NCBI GenBank assembly: GCA_030536555.1
Contig: JAUNPU010000007.1
Span: forward strand, 78,769 to 142,768
Length of the DNA stretch: 64,000 nt
Direction of reading: 5' to 3'
From: Eubacteriales bacterium
GTDB taxonomy: Bacteria; Bacillota; Clostridia; Lachnospirales; Lachnospiraceae
The notes under the pieces are model-generated. The model ran no database searches. It saw only the letters and a program-made list of their open reading frames with translations, and was not told where the DNA came from. The first letter of the stretch is position 1; the number at the start of each line of letters is the position of its first letter. Shown here piece by piece: positions 43,853 through 53,223 of this stretch. The translations under genes were made by a program, and so were the position numbers.

Positions 43853-45154
43853 ATGATTTGGTCAAAAGAGGAAACCCTGTCAAGACAGGAAATCGAAGCG
43901 ATTCAGTTGGAACGCCTGAAGGAGACGGTGCAGCGGGTTTGGGACCGGGTGCCGGCCTATCGGGCGAAGATGGAGGCAGCAGGGGTGAAGCCGGAGGATA
44001 TTAAAGAGCTTAAGAATCTGGCGAAGCTTCCATTTGTGACGAAGCAGGATATGAGGGACAACTACCCCTTCGGGCTGTTTGCGGTGCCGAAGGATGAGCT
44101 GGTGCGTATCCATGCATCCAGCGGTACCACCGGCAAGCCTACGGTGGTCGGTTATACGAAGCGGGATCTGGAAGTATGGACCGAGTGCGTGTCCCGTATT
44201 GCCGCCATGGGCGGGGCTACCTCAAAGGATGTGGCGCAGATCTGCTTCGGCTATGGCATGTTCACCGGTGCGCTGGGACTGCATTATGGACTGGAGAATA
44301 TCGGAGCAGCCATGGTACCGTCCTCCACAGGCAATTCAGAGAAGCAGATCATGTACATGAAGGACTTCGGGACCACGCTGCTGGTGGCTACTCCTTCCTA
44401 TGCGCTGCGGCTGGCAGAGGTGGCATATCAGATGGGCATTGACCCGAAGAAGGACCTGAAGGTGAAGATCGGTCTCGTGGGCAGTGAGCTGCTGACCGAT
44501 GCCATGCGTGCGGAGATGCACAAGCTGTGGGGCGATGACATGCTGGTGACCACCAACTATGGCATGAGCGAGCTGATGGGACCGGGCGTGTCCGGCGAGT
44601 GCGAGTACATGTGCGGCTTACATATCAATGAGGATTATTTTATTCCGGAGATCATCGACCCGAAGACCGGGGAGGTGCTGCCGCCAGGTGAGAAGGGGGA
44701 ACTGGTTGTCACCTGTATCTACAAGGAGGGCATTCCGCTGATCCGCTACCGGACCAAGGACGTGACCAGACTGATCTACGAGCCGTGCAAGTGCGGCAGA
44801 ACCACCTGCCGGATGGAGAATCTGGACGGACGCACCGACGATATGCTGAAGATTCGCGGCGTCAATGTATTCCCGAGCCAGATCGAGGAGGTAATCTTAA
44901 GTGTGGATGAGATCGGACCGCACTATGAGATCATTGTGACCAGACAGAACCATGCAGACAGGCTGGAGATCCGCGTGGAGCTCTTAAAGGCAACGGACTC
45001 CTACCGGGAGCTGGAAGCAATCGAGGACAAGATTAAGAGTAAGCTGCGTGTGATGCTGGGGCTGGATGCGAAGATCCGCCTGGAGTCTCCCAACACGTTG
45101 CAGCGTTTTGAGGGAAAAGCCAAGCGAGTAAAAGACTTAAGAAAGGAACTGTAA
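43853..45154 (+). CDS. paaK: phenylacetate-CoA ligase family protein (first copy)
   Basis: 433 aa. Adenylate-forming enzyme: [15 protein letters not shown] (about 86-100), [18 protein letters not shown], and the C-terminal [12 protein letters not shown] of PaaK-type aryl-CoA ligases. The ATG at 43853 has AAGG eight bases upstream and gives the usual MIW start; ATG at 43838 is also in frame. Followed four bases later by iorA. With IorAB it can interconvert aryl-acetyl-CoA and aryl-acetate with ATP formation during aromatic amino acid fermentation. Substrate is inferred from neighbours. Confidence 0.9.
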   Translation: MIWSKEETLSRQEIEAIQLERLKETVQRVWDRVPAYRAKMEAAGVKPEDIKELKNLAKLPFVTKQDMRDNYPFGLFAVPKDELVRIHASSGTTGKPTVVGYTKRDLEVWTECVSRIAAMGGATSKDVAQICFGYGMFTGALGLHYGLENIGAAMVPSSTGNSEKQIMYMKDFGTTLLVATPSYALRLAEVAYQMGIDPKKDLKVKIGLVGSELLTDAMRAEMHKLWGDDMLVTTNYGMSELMGPGVSGECEYMCGLHINEDYFIPEIIDPKTGEVLPPGEKGELVVTCIYKEGIPLIRYRTKDVTRLIYEPCKCGRTTCRMENLDGRTDDMLKIRGVNVFPSQIEEVILSVDEIGPHYEIIVTRQNHADRLEIRVELLKATDSYRELEAIEDKIKSKLRVMLGLDAKIRLESPNTLQRFEGKAKRVKDLRKEL

Positions 45155-45158
45155 GACC

Positions 45159-46898
45159 GTGGCAGAGAAGAAGATCATGTTAGGCAATGAAGCCATTGCC
45201 AGAGGAGCATATGAGGCTGGGGTGAAGGTATCTGCGGCATATCCGGGCACTCCCAGCACGGAGATTAGTGAAAATATCGTAAAGTACAAGGAGATTTACG
45301 CGGAGTGGTCCCCCAATGAGAAGGTAGCCATGGAGGTAGCCATCGGCGCATCCATCAGCGGCGTCAGAGCCATGGCATCCATGAAGCATGTGGGCGTCAA
45401 TGTGGCGAGCGACCCCCTGTACACCATTTCCTACGGCGGCGTGAACGGCGGACTGGTGCTGGTGGCAGCAGACGACCCGGGACTTTACAGCTCCCAGAAC
45501 GAGCAGGACACCCGCTGCGTGGCGAGAGCCGCCATCGTGCCGGTGTTAGAGCCGTCGGACAGCCAGGAGGCGAAGGATTTTACGAAGTTCGCATTTGACA
45601 TGAGCGAGAAGTACGACACGCCGGTTATCGTGAGAACTACCACCCGCCTGTCTCATTCTCAGGGACTTGTGACCCTGGAAGAGCGGGCAGAGGTGGAGGA
45701 TAAGGTGTATGAGCGCAATGCCGCCAAGTACGTGATGATGCCGGGCAATGCCAAAGGCCGCCATGTATATGTGGAGCAGCGCATGAAGGCGCTGGCGGAG
45801 GATGGCTGCGGGTTCCCGGTCAACAGGGCAGAGTATCAGGATACCTCCATGGGATTTATCACAAGTGGCATTCCCTACCAGTATGTGAAGGAGGTATTCC
45901 CCAATGCTTCCGTCCTCAAGCTGGGTATGGTACATCCCCTTCCGAAGAAGCTGATTCAGGAGTTCGCCTCCAGAGTTGACAAGCTGTATATCGTAGAAGA
46001 ACTGGAGCCGGTGATCGAGGAGCAGGTGAAGTCCTGGGGCATCCAGGCCGTGGGCAAGGAGATATTCACCATTCAGGGGGAATACAGTGCAAACCTGCTT
46101 CGCAAAGCGGTTCTGGGTGAGAATCCGGAAGTAAATGCACCGGTTCCGGTGCCGGCACGTCCGCCGATTCTGTGCCCGGGATGTCCTCACAGAAGCGTAT
46201 TTTCCGTGCTGAAGAAGCTGCACATCCACGCGGCGGGAGATATCGGCTGCTATACCCTGGGCGCAGTGGCACCCTTGAGCGTGGTTGACACCACCGTCTG
46301 CATGGGCGCAAGCATTTCCACCCTGCACGGCATGGAGAAGGCGAAGGGCAGAGATTACATTAAGAACTGGGTGGCTGTGATCGGAGATTCCACCTTTATG
46401 CATACCGGTGTCAACGGTCTCATCAACATGGTATACAACCAGTCCTCCGGAACGGTGATGATTCTGGACAACTCCACCACCGGCATGACCGGACATCAGG
46501 ACCACGCGGCGACAGGCAAGACCCTGATGGGGGAGGTTGTACCTGCCATCAACATTTACGAGCTGTGCAGGGCTATCGGCGTGAAGCATGTGACCGAGGT
46601 CAATGCATTTGACCTGCCGGAGTTGGAGCGGGTGGTCAAAGAAGAGACGGCGCGGGATGAGGTTTCCGTCATCATCACCAAGTCGCCCTGCGTACTGCTG
46701 AAGGGCAATGTATTCCCTTACAAGTGCAGACCTGATTCTGAAAAATGCAAAAAATGCGGCGCCTGCCTGCGGGTGGGATGCCCGGCTCTTACAAAGAATG
46801 CGGACGGCACCATTTCCATAGATGAGACCATGTGCAATGGCTGCGGACTCTGCATGAGCTTATGTAAGTTTGATGCGATTTCCAAAGTGGAAGCGTAA
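45159..46898 (+). CDS. iorA: indolepyruvate ferredoxin oxidoreductase, alpha subunit
   Basis: 579 aa, GTG start. Oxidises aryl pyruvates (from Trp, Phe, Tyr) to aryl-acetyl-CoA with reduction of ferredoxin. N-terminal pyrimidine-binding part (AYPGTPSTEI), central TPP domain (GDIGCYTLG, GDSTFMHTG, LDNSTTGMTGHQDHA) and a C-terminal bacterial ferredoxin domain with two 4Fe-4S sets, CKKCGACLRVGCP and CNGCGLCMSLC. All cluster cysteines are present. It lies between a PaaK gene (4 bases upstream) and iorB. Confidence 0.95.
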   Translation: MAEKKIMLGNEAIARGAYEAGVKVSAAYPGTPSTEISENIVKYKEIYAEWSPNEKVAMEVAIGASISGVRAMASMKHVGVNVASDPLYTISYGGVNGGLVLVAADDPGLYSSQNEQDTRCVARAAIVPVLEPSDSQEAKDFTKFAFDMSEKYDTPVIVRTTTRLSHSQGLVTLEERAEVEDKVYERNAAKYVMMPGNAKGRHVYVEQRMKALAEDGCGFPVNRAEYQDTSMGFITSGIPYQYVKEVFPNASVLKLGMVHPLPKKLIQEFASRVDKLYIVEELEPVIEEQVKSWGIQAVGKEIFTIQGEYSANLLRKAVLGENPEVNAPVPVPARPPILCPGCPHRSVFSVLKKLHIHAAGDIGCYTLGAVAPLSVVDTTVCMGASISTLHGMEKAKGRDYIKNWVAVIGDSTFMHTGVNGLINMVYNQSSGTVMILDNSTTGMTGHQDHAATGKTLMGEVVPAINIYELCRAIGVKHVTEVNAFDLPELERVVKEETARDEVSVIITKSPCVLLKGNVFPYKCRPDSEKCKKCGACLRVGCPALTKNADGTISIDETMCNGCGLCMSLCKFDAISKVEA

Positions 46899-46978
46899 CC
46901 ACGGGGACAGGCGGGACAGACACCGCCCGGTCAACCCTGTGTGAGACACAGGACAAATACAGGAACAGGAGCAGTGGT

Positions 46979-47569
46979 ATGGAGACAAAGAATATTATGA
47001 TCGTCGGCGTAGGCGGGCAGGGAACCCTGCTTACCAGCCGGATATTAGGCGGCATCATGCTGGATGCCGGATATGATGTAAAGTTATCTGAGGTACATGG
47101 TATGGCACAGCGCGGAGGAAGCGTGGTCACCTTCGTGCGGTACGGAGACAAGGTGGCAGAGCCGATTGTGGAGGAAGGTCAGGCAGATGTGCTGATCGCA
47201 TTTGAGCGGCTGGAAGCACTGCGCTATGCTCATTTTCTGAAAAAGGACGGAGTTCTGGTGGTCAACGACTGGAGAATTGACCCGATCACGGTGGTGACCG
47301 GTGCGGCGGCTTATCCGGAGAACATTATCGAGACTCTGAAGGAGCAGCACACGGTATATGCCATCGACGCCATGACAGAGGCGAAGAAGCTGGGCAATTC
47401 CAGAACCTTCAATATCATCGTGCTTGGCATGGCTGCAGGACATATGGACTTTACAAAAGAAGACTGGCTGAAGGTGATTGAGAGAACGGTTCCGCCGAAG
47501 ACCGTGGAGATCAACAAAAAGGCATTTTTACTGGGATTTGAGGGACAGGATCAGGACCTGAATAAATGA
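46979..47569 (+). CDS. iorB: indolepyruvate oxidoreductase, beta subunit
   Basis: 196 aa. The gamma-type domain of 2-oxoacid:ferredoxin oxidoreductases: GVGGQGTLLTSRILGG at residues 9-24 and EVHGMAQRGGSVVTFVRYG. Forms the active enzyme with IorA. The 80-base gap to iorA is longer than others in the operon and shows no terminator. GGAGCAG lies before the ATG. The second PaaK gene follows by 21 bases. Confidence 0.94.
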   Translation: METKNIMIVGVGGQGTLLTSRILGGIMLDAGYDVKLSEVHGMAQRGGSVVTFVRYGDKVAEPIVEEGQADVLIAFERLEALRYAHFLKKDGVLVVNDWRIDPITVVTGAAAYPENIIETLKEQHTVYAIDAMTEAKKLGNSRTFNIIVLGMAAGHMDFTKEDWLKVIERTVPPKTVEINKKAFLLGFEGQDQDLNK

Positions 47570-47590
47570 CAAGAGGGGGAGTTTGCTGAC

Positions 47591-48889
47591 ATGATATGGA
47601 ATGAGACAAAAGAATGCATGAGCAGGGACGAGATCGCCAATCTTCAGAGTGCGCGTCTCGTCAAGACAGTGGACCGGGTGTACCACAACGTAGAGTTTTA
47701 CCGGAAGAAGATGCAGCGGATCGGACTGGAGCCGGGGGATATCCGGGGAATCGAGGATATCACCAGGCTTCCGTACACGACCAAGGATGATTTGAGAGAC
47801 AACTATCCCTTCGGGCTTTTTGCAGTGCCCAGGTCACAGATCGTCCGCGTCCACGCATCCAGCGGCACCACCGGCAAGGCGACGGTGGTAGGCTATACCA
47901 GAAAGGATCTGGATATCTGGAGTGAGTGTGTGGCACGTGCGCTGACCATGGCAGGGGTGACCCGAAATGATATCATTCAGGTGGCATACGGCTACGGTCT
48001 GTTCACCGGCGGTCTGGGCGCTCACGCAGGCGCTGAGAAGCTGGGAGCTGTGGTGGTTCCCATGTCCACCGGCAATACCAAAAAACTGATTACCATGATG
48101 AAGGATTTTGAGGCGACAGCCCTTGCCTGCACCCCGTCCTATCTGCTGCACATTGCGGAGACTCTGGAAGAAGCAGGCGATATTCCGAACATCAAGTTAA
48201 AGACTGCCATCTGCGGCGCGGAGCCGTGGACGGAGAAGATGAGAACCCAGGTGGAGGAGAAGCTGCACATCCACGCCCACGACATCTACGGCCTGTCCGA
48301 GATCATGGGGCCGGGCGTTGCCTGCGACTGCGAGTACCATAAGGGTCTGCACGTGTACGAGGATCATTTCCTGCCGGAGATCATCAGTTCTGAGACTTTA
48401 GAGCCGGTGCCTGTGGGAGAGACCGGTGAGCTGGTATTTACCACCCTGACCAAGGAGGGCCTGCCGCTGATCCGCTACCGCACCAAGGACCTGACCAGCA
48501 TCGACTATGGTCAGTGCGAATGCGGCAGAACCATCGCGCGAATCAGCCGCTTCAAAGGCCGTTCCGACGATATGCTGATCATCCGCGGTGTCAATGTATT
48601 CCCAAGCCAGATCGAGGCGGCACTGCTGGAGATGGGCGGCACGACTCCGCATTACATGATGATCGTGGACCGGGTCAACAATCTGGACACCCTGGAGGTT
48701 CAGGTGGAGGTGGAAGAGCGGTTCTTCTCCGATGAGATCCGTCAGCTGGAGAAGCTGACCGGTCAGATCGCCCATGCGATTCAGCAGATGATCGGACTGG
48801 CTGTCAAGGTGAAGCTGGTGGAGCCGAAGACCCTGGAGCGCAGTATGGGAAAAGCAGTGCATGTGATCGACAAACGTAAATACGAATAA
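47591..48889 (+). CDS. paaK: phenylacetate-CoA ligase family protein (second copy)
   Basis: 432 aa, clearly paralogous to the first copy: [37 protein letters not shown] and [13 protein letters not shown]. Having two ligases round one oxidoreductase suggests different aryl or acyl substrates. The sequence does not show which. AGGGGGAG is about ten bases before the ATG. The ACT protein starts 11 bases after the stop. Confidence 0.9.
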   Translation: MIWNETKECMSRDEIANLQSARLVKTVDRVYHNVEFYRKKMQRIGLEPGDIRGIEDITRLPYTTKDDLRDNYPFGLFAVPRSQIVRVHASSGTTGKATVVGYTRKDLDIWSECVARALTMAGVTRNDIIQVAYGYGLFTGGLGAHAGAEKLGAVVVPMSTGNTKKLITMMKDFEATALACTPSYLLHIAETLEEAGDIPNIKLKTAICGAEPWTEKMRTQVEEKLHIHAHDIYGLSEIMGPGVACDCEYHKGLHVYEDHFLPEIISSETLEPVPVGETGELVFTTLTKEGLPLIRYRTKDLTSIDYGQCECGRTIARISRFKGRSDDMLIIRGVNVFPSQIEAALLEMGGTTPHYMMIVDRVNNLDTLEVQVEVEERFFSDEIRQLEKLTGQIAHAIQQMIGLAVKVKLVEPKTLERSMGKAVHVIDKRKYE

Positions 48890-48900
48890 GGGGTGGGAAT

Positions 48901-49329
48901 ATGTATATTAAACAGTTATCTATTTTTATTGAAAACAGAGAAGGCCGTCTGGAAGAGGTATTGAATGCTCTGACAGAGGCAAATATCAACATTGTGTCCA
49001 TGAGCCTTGCCGACACCAGCGAGTACGGTCTGCTGCGCCTGCTGGTGACCGATCCGGAGGCAGGCAAGAAAGCGCTGAAGGAGAAGGGATTCTCCGCTAT
49101 GCTGACCGATGTGCTGGGCGTGAAGATCTCCCACAGATCCGGCAAGCTGCAGGAGCTGCTGAAGATCATCTGCGAGGCGCAGGTCAACATCGAGTACATG
49201 TACGCCCTTTCTACCGGCAAGGACGATGCCTCCGTGGTAATCAAGACCTCCGATCTGGAAAAGGCGGCGAAGCTGTTGCAGGAGCGCGGCGTGGATATTG
49301 TGACTTCGCAGGAAGTTATGGCGATGTAG
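48901..49329 (+). CDS. tandem ACT domain protein
   Basis: 142 aa with two ACT domains (about 4-70 and 72-140). LSIFIENREGRLEEVLNAL and GKLQELLKIICEAQVNIEYM are the ligand-binding starts of each. Stand-alone ACT pairs bind amino acids and act as sensors. Next to PaaK-IorAB, an aromatic or branched amino acid is the likely ligand (inference). AAGGGGTGG lies before the ATG. It is the last gene of the aryl-acid module, followed 11 bases later by an amidohydrolase. Confidence 0.87.
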   Translation: MYIKQLSIFIENREGRLEEVLNALTEANINIVSMSLADTSEYGLLRLLVTDPEAGKKALKEKGFSAMLTDVLGVKISHRSGKLQELLKIICEAQVNIEYMYALSTGKDDASVVIKTSDLEKAAKLLQERGVDIVTSQEVMAM

Positions 49330-49340
49330 GAGATTTGACA

Positions 49341-50159
49341 ATGGTTATTGATTTTCACACGCATATATTTCCGGATAAGATTGCCGGGAAGACGTTAGAA
49401 CATTTATCCCGGGTTTCCGGGAACCGGGCTTATACGGACGGCGCGGCAGCAGGACTTCTGGCTTCCATGGAAGAGTCAGAGGTACATTGCTCCGTGATTC
49501 TTCCGGTGGTGACGGCGCCAAAGCAGTTTGACACCATTACCCGGTTCGCAGACCAGATCAATCAGGAATATTGTGGCAGTGACAGAACTTGCAGACTGTT
49601 GTCCTTTGGGGGAATCCATCCGGATTCCCCTGATTACAAGGCCAAGCTGCGTGTGCTGGCAGAAGCCGGATTTCAGGGCATCAAGCTGCACCCGGACTAT
49701 CAGGGCTGCGATTTTAACGATATCCGGTACAAGCGGATTGTCTATGCGGCGACAGAGCTGGGAATGGTGGTCGTGACCCACGCCGGAATCGATATCGGAT
49801 ATCCCGATCCGGTTCACTGCACGCCGCAGATGGCGCTGGAAGTCATCCGGGAAGTACAGCCGGAGAAGCTGGTGCTTGCCCATATGGGCGGCTGGAGACT
49901 GTGGGATGAGGTGGAGCGGTATCTGGTGGGGGAAAAGGTGTATTTTGACACGGCGTTTACCTGCGAATATCTGGAACAGGAACAGTTTCTGCGGATGGTG
50001 AGGCAGCATGGAAGCGACCGGATTCTGTTCGCCACAGACAGCCCCTGGTCGGGGCAGAAGGAGAGTCTGGAGTGGATGAGAGGAATGGGGCTGCCGGAGA
50101 AGGAGCTGGAAGCGGTTCTGGGCGGAAATGGGAAAAGACTGCTTGGCATCGATCGCTGA
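49341..50159 (+). CDS. amidohydrolase family protein
   Basis: 272 aa. Metal-dependent TIM-barrel hydrolase (Amidohydro_2 type): DFHTHIFP at the N-terminus, IKLHPDYQG, VVTHAGIDIG, LAHMGGW and FATDSPW supply the expected His and Asp ligands in order. Substrate unknown; decarboxylase activity is also known in this superfamily. The start ATG at 49341 has AGGAG at 49328-49332. A hairpin overlapping the stop closes the run. Confidence 0.85.
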   Translation: MVIDFHTHIFPDKIAGKTLEHLSRVSGNRAYTDGAAAGLLASMEESEVHCSVILPVVTAPKQFDTITRFADQINQEYCGSDRTCRLLSFGGIHPDSPDYKAKLRVLAEAGFQGIKLHPDYQGCDFNDIRYKRIVYAATELGMVVVTHAGIDIGYPDPVHCTPQMALEVIREVQPEKLVLAHMGGWRLWDEVERYLVGEKVYFDTAFTCEYLEQEQFLRMVRQHGSDRILFATDSPWSGQKESLEWMRGMGLPEKELEAVLGGNGKRLLGIDR

Positions 50160-50173
50160 CGCGACCGATGCCT
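50147..50173. terminator. hairpin overlapping amidohydrolase stop
   Basis: GGCATCGATCGC pairs with GCGACCGATGCC across a short loop. T-run is weak. Lies between convergent genes. Confidence 0.5.
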
Positions 50174-50183
50174 CTCTTACCTC

Positions 50184-50522
50184 TTACAGCGGATAAATAT
50201 TCATCCTCTTAATCTTTCCGCCTTCTGTCACCTCGGACAGAATCGCCGTCACCGGCACCACCTGTCCGTTGTAGGAGATGAAGTACCATACCGTATTTTC
50301 GCTGCGGTACTGGACTCCGTGGATCGGGAACGGACCGCCGTTGAAGCCGAACTTGTGGTGGAACATCATTTCCACTGCCATCTTTCCTTCCAGATGCATG
50401 GCGTCCTTGCCAATCTTGAGCAGGGAAGAGTCGTGGAGCACGCCGTAATCATCGAAGAGATCGGCGAGAGCCACGTTGTCCCCTTTTTTCATGGTATCTA
50501 CAAACTGTTCTAATAATGTCAT
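50184..50522 (-). CDS. NTF2/SnoaL-fold protein
   Basis: 112 aa, single cone-shaped NTF2-like domain (LLEQFVDTMKKGDNVALADLFDDYGVLHDSS at the start, FISYNGQVVPVTAIL near the end). Proteins of this fold include ketosteroid isomerases and bile-acid dehydratases, but also many of unknown role. ATG at 50522 is preferred, about nine bases after GGAGGG; the ATG at 50528 is too close. It lies 16 bases after the SDR gene on the same strand, so the two are one operon. Confidence 0.75.
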   Translation of the reverse strand: MTLLEQFVDTMKKGDNVALADLFDDYGVLHDSSLLKIGKDAMHLEGKMAVEMMFHHKFGFNGGPFPIHGVQYRSENTVWYFISYNGQVVPVTAILSEVTEGGKIKRMNIYPL

Positions 50523-50538
50523 AATCATTCTCCCTCCT

Positions 50539-51312
50539 TTAGAAACGTTCCGAGCGGAGCAGAGCGTCGATGCCGCCGTCCACGAACAGAATCACACCGT
50601 TGATGCCGCTTGCCAGCGGGGATGCCAGAAACGTAATTCCGTTGGCGATTTCCACAGCATCCAGAAACTCCTTCCGGCCGTAGCGGGTGGGAATCGGAAT
50701 CAGAAGCGCCGCTTCCATCTGGGCCTCAGTCATGCCCTTGGTCATGGGGGTGGTGGTGTTGCCGGGGGCTACGGAGTTGATGCGCAGTCCGTCTACCGCC
50801 CAGGACGGGGAGACGCGGCGCACCCAGCGTGCCAGCGCGTGCTTGGAGGAGCTGTAGCAGGACGGGGTCATGGTCCGCGGAAGGGTTTTGGCATACTCCA
50901 GGGCGCGGTCCTCATCCATGGCGTTGGAGAGCATGTCCACTAAGTCCATCTTCACGGTCATATTGGTGATGGAGTTGGAGGAGGTGATGACGCAGTTGCC
51001 CTTTTTCTTCTTTAACAGCGGGCGAAGTCCCTCGGCGATGGAGACAGCTGCAAAAAAGTTCAGCGCAAAGATGGCTTCCGGCGGAGCGGTGGGACCCACA
51101 CCTGCGTTGCAGACCAGCACATCGATGCCGTCGGGATAGCGCCGGAATACTTCCTCAATGGCACCCTTCCGTCCTTCTTTGGTGGACAGGTCTGCCAGAT
51201 AGTCGCCGCCCTTGTAGTCCAGATTGAACACTTCATGTCCCTGCTCTAAGAAAATCTTTCTGACCTCGGCTCCGATTCCGGTGGTGCCGCCGGTAATTAC
51301 ACAAATACTCAA
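50539..51312 (-). CDS. short-chain dehydrogenase resembling 3-alpha-hydroxysteroid dehydrogenase
   Basis: 257 aa. Rossmann NAD(P) motif TGGTTGIG at residues 7-14, CNAG, catalytic Ser in ITSSNS and YSSSK (YxxxK). The start MSICVITGG, the ADLSTKEGRK block and the end VDGGIDALLRSERF resemble the 3-alpha-HSD/carbonyl reductase class (for example Comamonas HsdA) more than generic FabG. TTG at 51312 with AGAAGG eight bases upstream is chosen over an upstream TTG. Steroid or bile-acid use is a hypothesis. Confidence 0.8.
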   Translation of the reverse strand: MSICVITGGTTGIGAEVRKIFLEQGHEVFNLDYKGGDYLADLSTKEGRKGAIEEVFRRYPDGIDVLVCNAGVGPTAPPEAIFALNFFAAVSIAEGLRPLLKKKKGNCVITSSNSITNMTVKMDLVDMLSNAMDEDRALEYAKTLPRTMTPSCYSSSKHALARWVRRVSPSWAVDGLRINSVAPGNTTTPMTKGMTEAQMEAALLIPIPTRYGRKEFLDAVEIANGITFLASPLASGINGVILFVDGGIDALLRSERF

Positions 51313-51708
51313 ATGAAATACCTTCTTTCTGTTTGGATTTTGTAGCAATACATTGTGTCAGGTTCTGCTATTATGATAGTTCAGGAAAAATTTAAAGTCA
51401 ATTTAAATAAATATTTAACACTTATCTGATATTAAAAATATTAGCACTGAAAATAAAATTTATTTCTGGCACACTAAAAGATTTTTAGCAATTCAAACGT
51501 GTTTTTTCTTATATTATGCGGAGCAAATCAGGTGGACGAAACCATGCTGGAAAAGCCAGGCTGCCAGAGAGACAGAATTGCTGAAAAAGATTGTAGGATT
51601 CTTCACAATATCCCGGAAACAGGATATTTTATGAATAATTTTTCACAAACTTTACAGGGTGAAATTGGATTCATTTTGTGCTATACTCACAGTGAGAGGG
51701 GGGATTCC
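51313..51708. other. divergent intergenic region
   Basis: 396 bases, AT-rich, between the SDR operon and the two-component system. It contains the SDR promoter. No other clear element was identified, although an unsupported in-frame extension of the kinase gene runs through it. Confidence 0.5.
51373..51401 (-). promoter_or_regulatory. promoter for the SDR / NTF2 operon
   Basis: On the minus strand TTGACT (51401-51396), 17 bases, TATCAT (51378-51373). Confidence 0.5.
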
Positions 51709-53223
51709 ATGCTGTTTGTGGTACTGTTGTTTCTTGTGATCTCGTCGATCACGGTTGCATGCCTGCGGCGGGACAAGCAGACAAGACTGCTTTTGGGGTT
51801 ATGCTTAAGCTTTGTGTGCATGTTTGTGGGGATCATCATTTATCTGGCAAAGACAGGAGGACTTCAGACAGAGCAGAAGTTTCTGCTGTTTTTCGATACG
51901 AGGATTGAGCGGAAGCTGTCCTACCTGGTATTTCCGCTGAGAAGGCTGGGCTTTCTGATTGCGCTGGGGCGCACGCTGTTTCCGGGGTTTATGCTGATGA
52001 CAGCACTGAACTATTCCATGAGCCAGAATCTTTTGACGTACAAGAAGTGGGATAAGGCGGTGATGATCCTGCCGGCGGTGACGCTGATTCTGTATTATCC
52101 GACCATCTTTCTGAGAATTGGAAAGATCAGTACACCGGTGCAGATCTGCCTGATCAATATGACCATTGTCTGGATTACCGTGTATCTGCTTGTGGCGGCG
52201 GGGCTTCTGATCTACGAGTACCGCAGCACCACCATTCCCTACTGCAGGCGGCAGTTCCGATACATGATGGGGTTTCTGCTGTCCATCGCAATCATGTACG
52301 GGTTCTACTTCCGACAGGATCCGATTCAGGTGTATCAGATGTATTCGGCGGAGTATATGCGCTACGGCGGACTTCTGTATTCCGGCACGTCAGGAGGCGC
52401 CATCAGCCGGTGGATCGTATTTTCGGTGCTGACGACCATATTTGGCATCTTTGGATTCTTCAATCTGCAGAACTATTCGGTGATGGAGCGGGAAGAGACC
52501 CAGGGCGACATTATGATCCAGAAGAAGTTCGACATGGCAAGCAGGGGCATATCCGTATTTGTCCACGGAATGAAGAATCAGCTTTTGTCCAATCGGATCA
52601 TGAGCGACAAGCTGAAGGCGGAGCTTGCGAAAGAGGAGCCGGATCATGAGAAGCTTAAGCAGTATGCGGAGACAATCTCGGAGATCAACGGCAATATGTT
52701 GAAGCGGATGGAGGAGCTGTACCGGAGCATCAAGTCCAATGCCATGATGCTGACGCCGGTGGATGTGCCGCAGGTGCTGGAGAAGACACTGGAGCGGTTT
52801 CACGAGAAGTATCCGGAGATGTCGGTGGATGTGCGCATCGATTCCCAGTCCCAGGTACTGGCGGATCTGCCCCATCTGAGCGAGGCATTTTACAATCTGC
52901 TGATCAACGGGTATGAGGCGATTCTGGAGACCGGCAAGGAAGTGAAGGTTCTGGGAATCCATGTGAAGGATGAGCGGCTGTATGTGACCTTCGAGATTAC
53001 GGACAACGGAAAGGGTATGTCCAGGCAGGTGCAGAAGAAGATCTTCGATCCATTCTACACCAGCAAGAACACCAACAACAACTGGGGTATGGGGCTATAT
53101 TATGTGCGTCAGATCGTGAAGAGCCATCTGGGGATGCTTCGGATTGAGAGCACGGAAGGAAAGGGAACTACATTTTTGATCTCGATCCCAAAGTATGGGA
53201 GTAAGGCAGGGGAACATGATTAG
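51709..53223 (+). CDS. membrane sensor histidine kinase
   Basis: 504 aa. About six to seven hydrophobic segments occupy roughly residues 1-260, then a coiled H-box region with VHGMKNQLL (probable phospho-His286) and an HATPase domain: AFYNLLINGYEAI (N box), DNGKGM (G1) and GMGLYYV (G2). AGAGGGGGG just before ATG 51709 decides this start; the open frame extends further upstream without a ribosome site. Its stop overlaps the response regulator start, so the two form one system. The signal is not known. Confidence 0.88.
   Translation: MLFVVLLFLVISSITVACLRRDKQTRLLLGLCLSFVCMFVGIIIYLAKTGGLQTEQKFLLFFDTRIERKLSYLVFPLRRLGFLIALGRTLFPGFMLMTALNYSMSQNLLTYKKWDKAVMILPAVTLILYYPTIFLRIGKISTPVQICLINMTIVWITVYLLVAAGLLIYEYRSTTIPYCRRQFRYMMGFLLSIAIMYGFYFRQDPIQVYQMYSAEYMRYGGLLYSGTSGGAISRWIVFSVLTTIFGIFGFFNLQNYSVMEREETQGDIMIQKKFDMASRGISVFVHGMKNQLLSNRIMSDKLKAELAKEEPDHEKLKQYAETISEINGNMLKRMEELYRSIKSNAMMLTPVDVPQVLEKTLERFHEKYPEMSVDVRIDSQSQVLADLPHLSEAFYNLLINGYEAILETGKEVKVLGIHVKDERLYVTFEITDNGKGMSRQVQKKIFDPFYTSKNTNNNWGMGLYYVRQIVKSHLGMLRIESTEGKGTTFLISIPKYGSKAGEHD

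Noticed and set aside
51499..51708. N-terminal extension of the histidine kinase
   Set aside because: No ribosome site, odd composition, and a strong AGAGGGGGG directly precedes the ATG at 51709.
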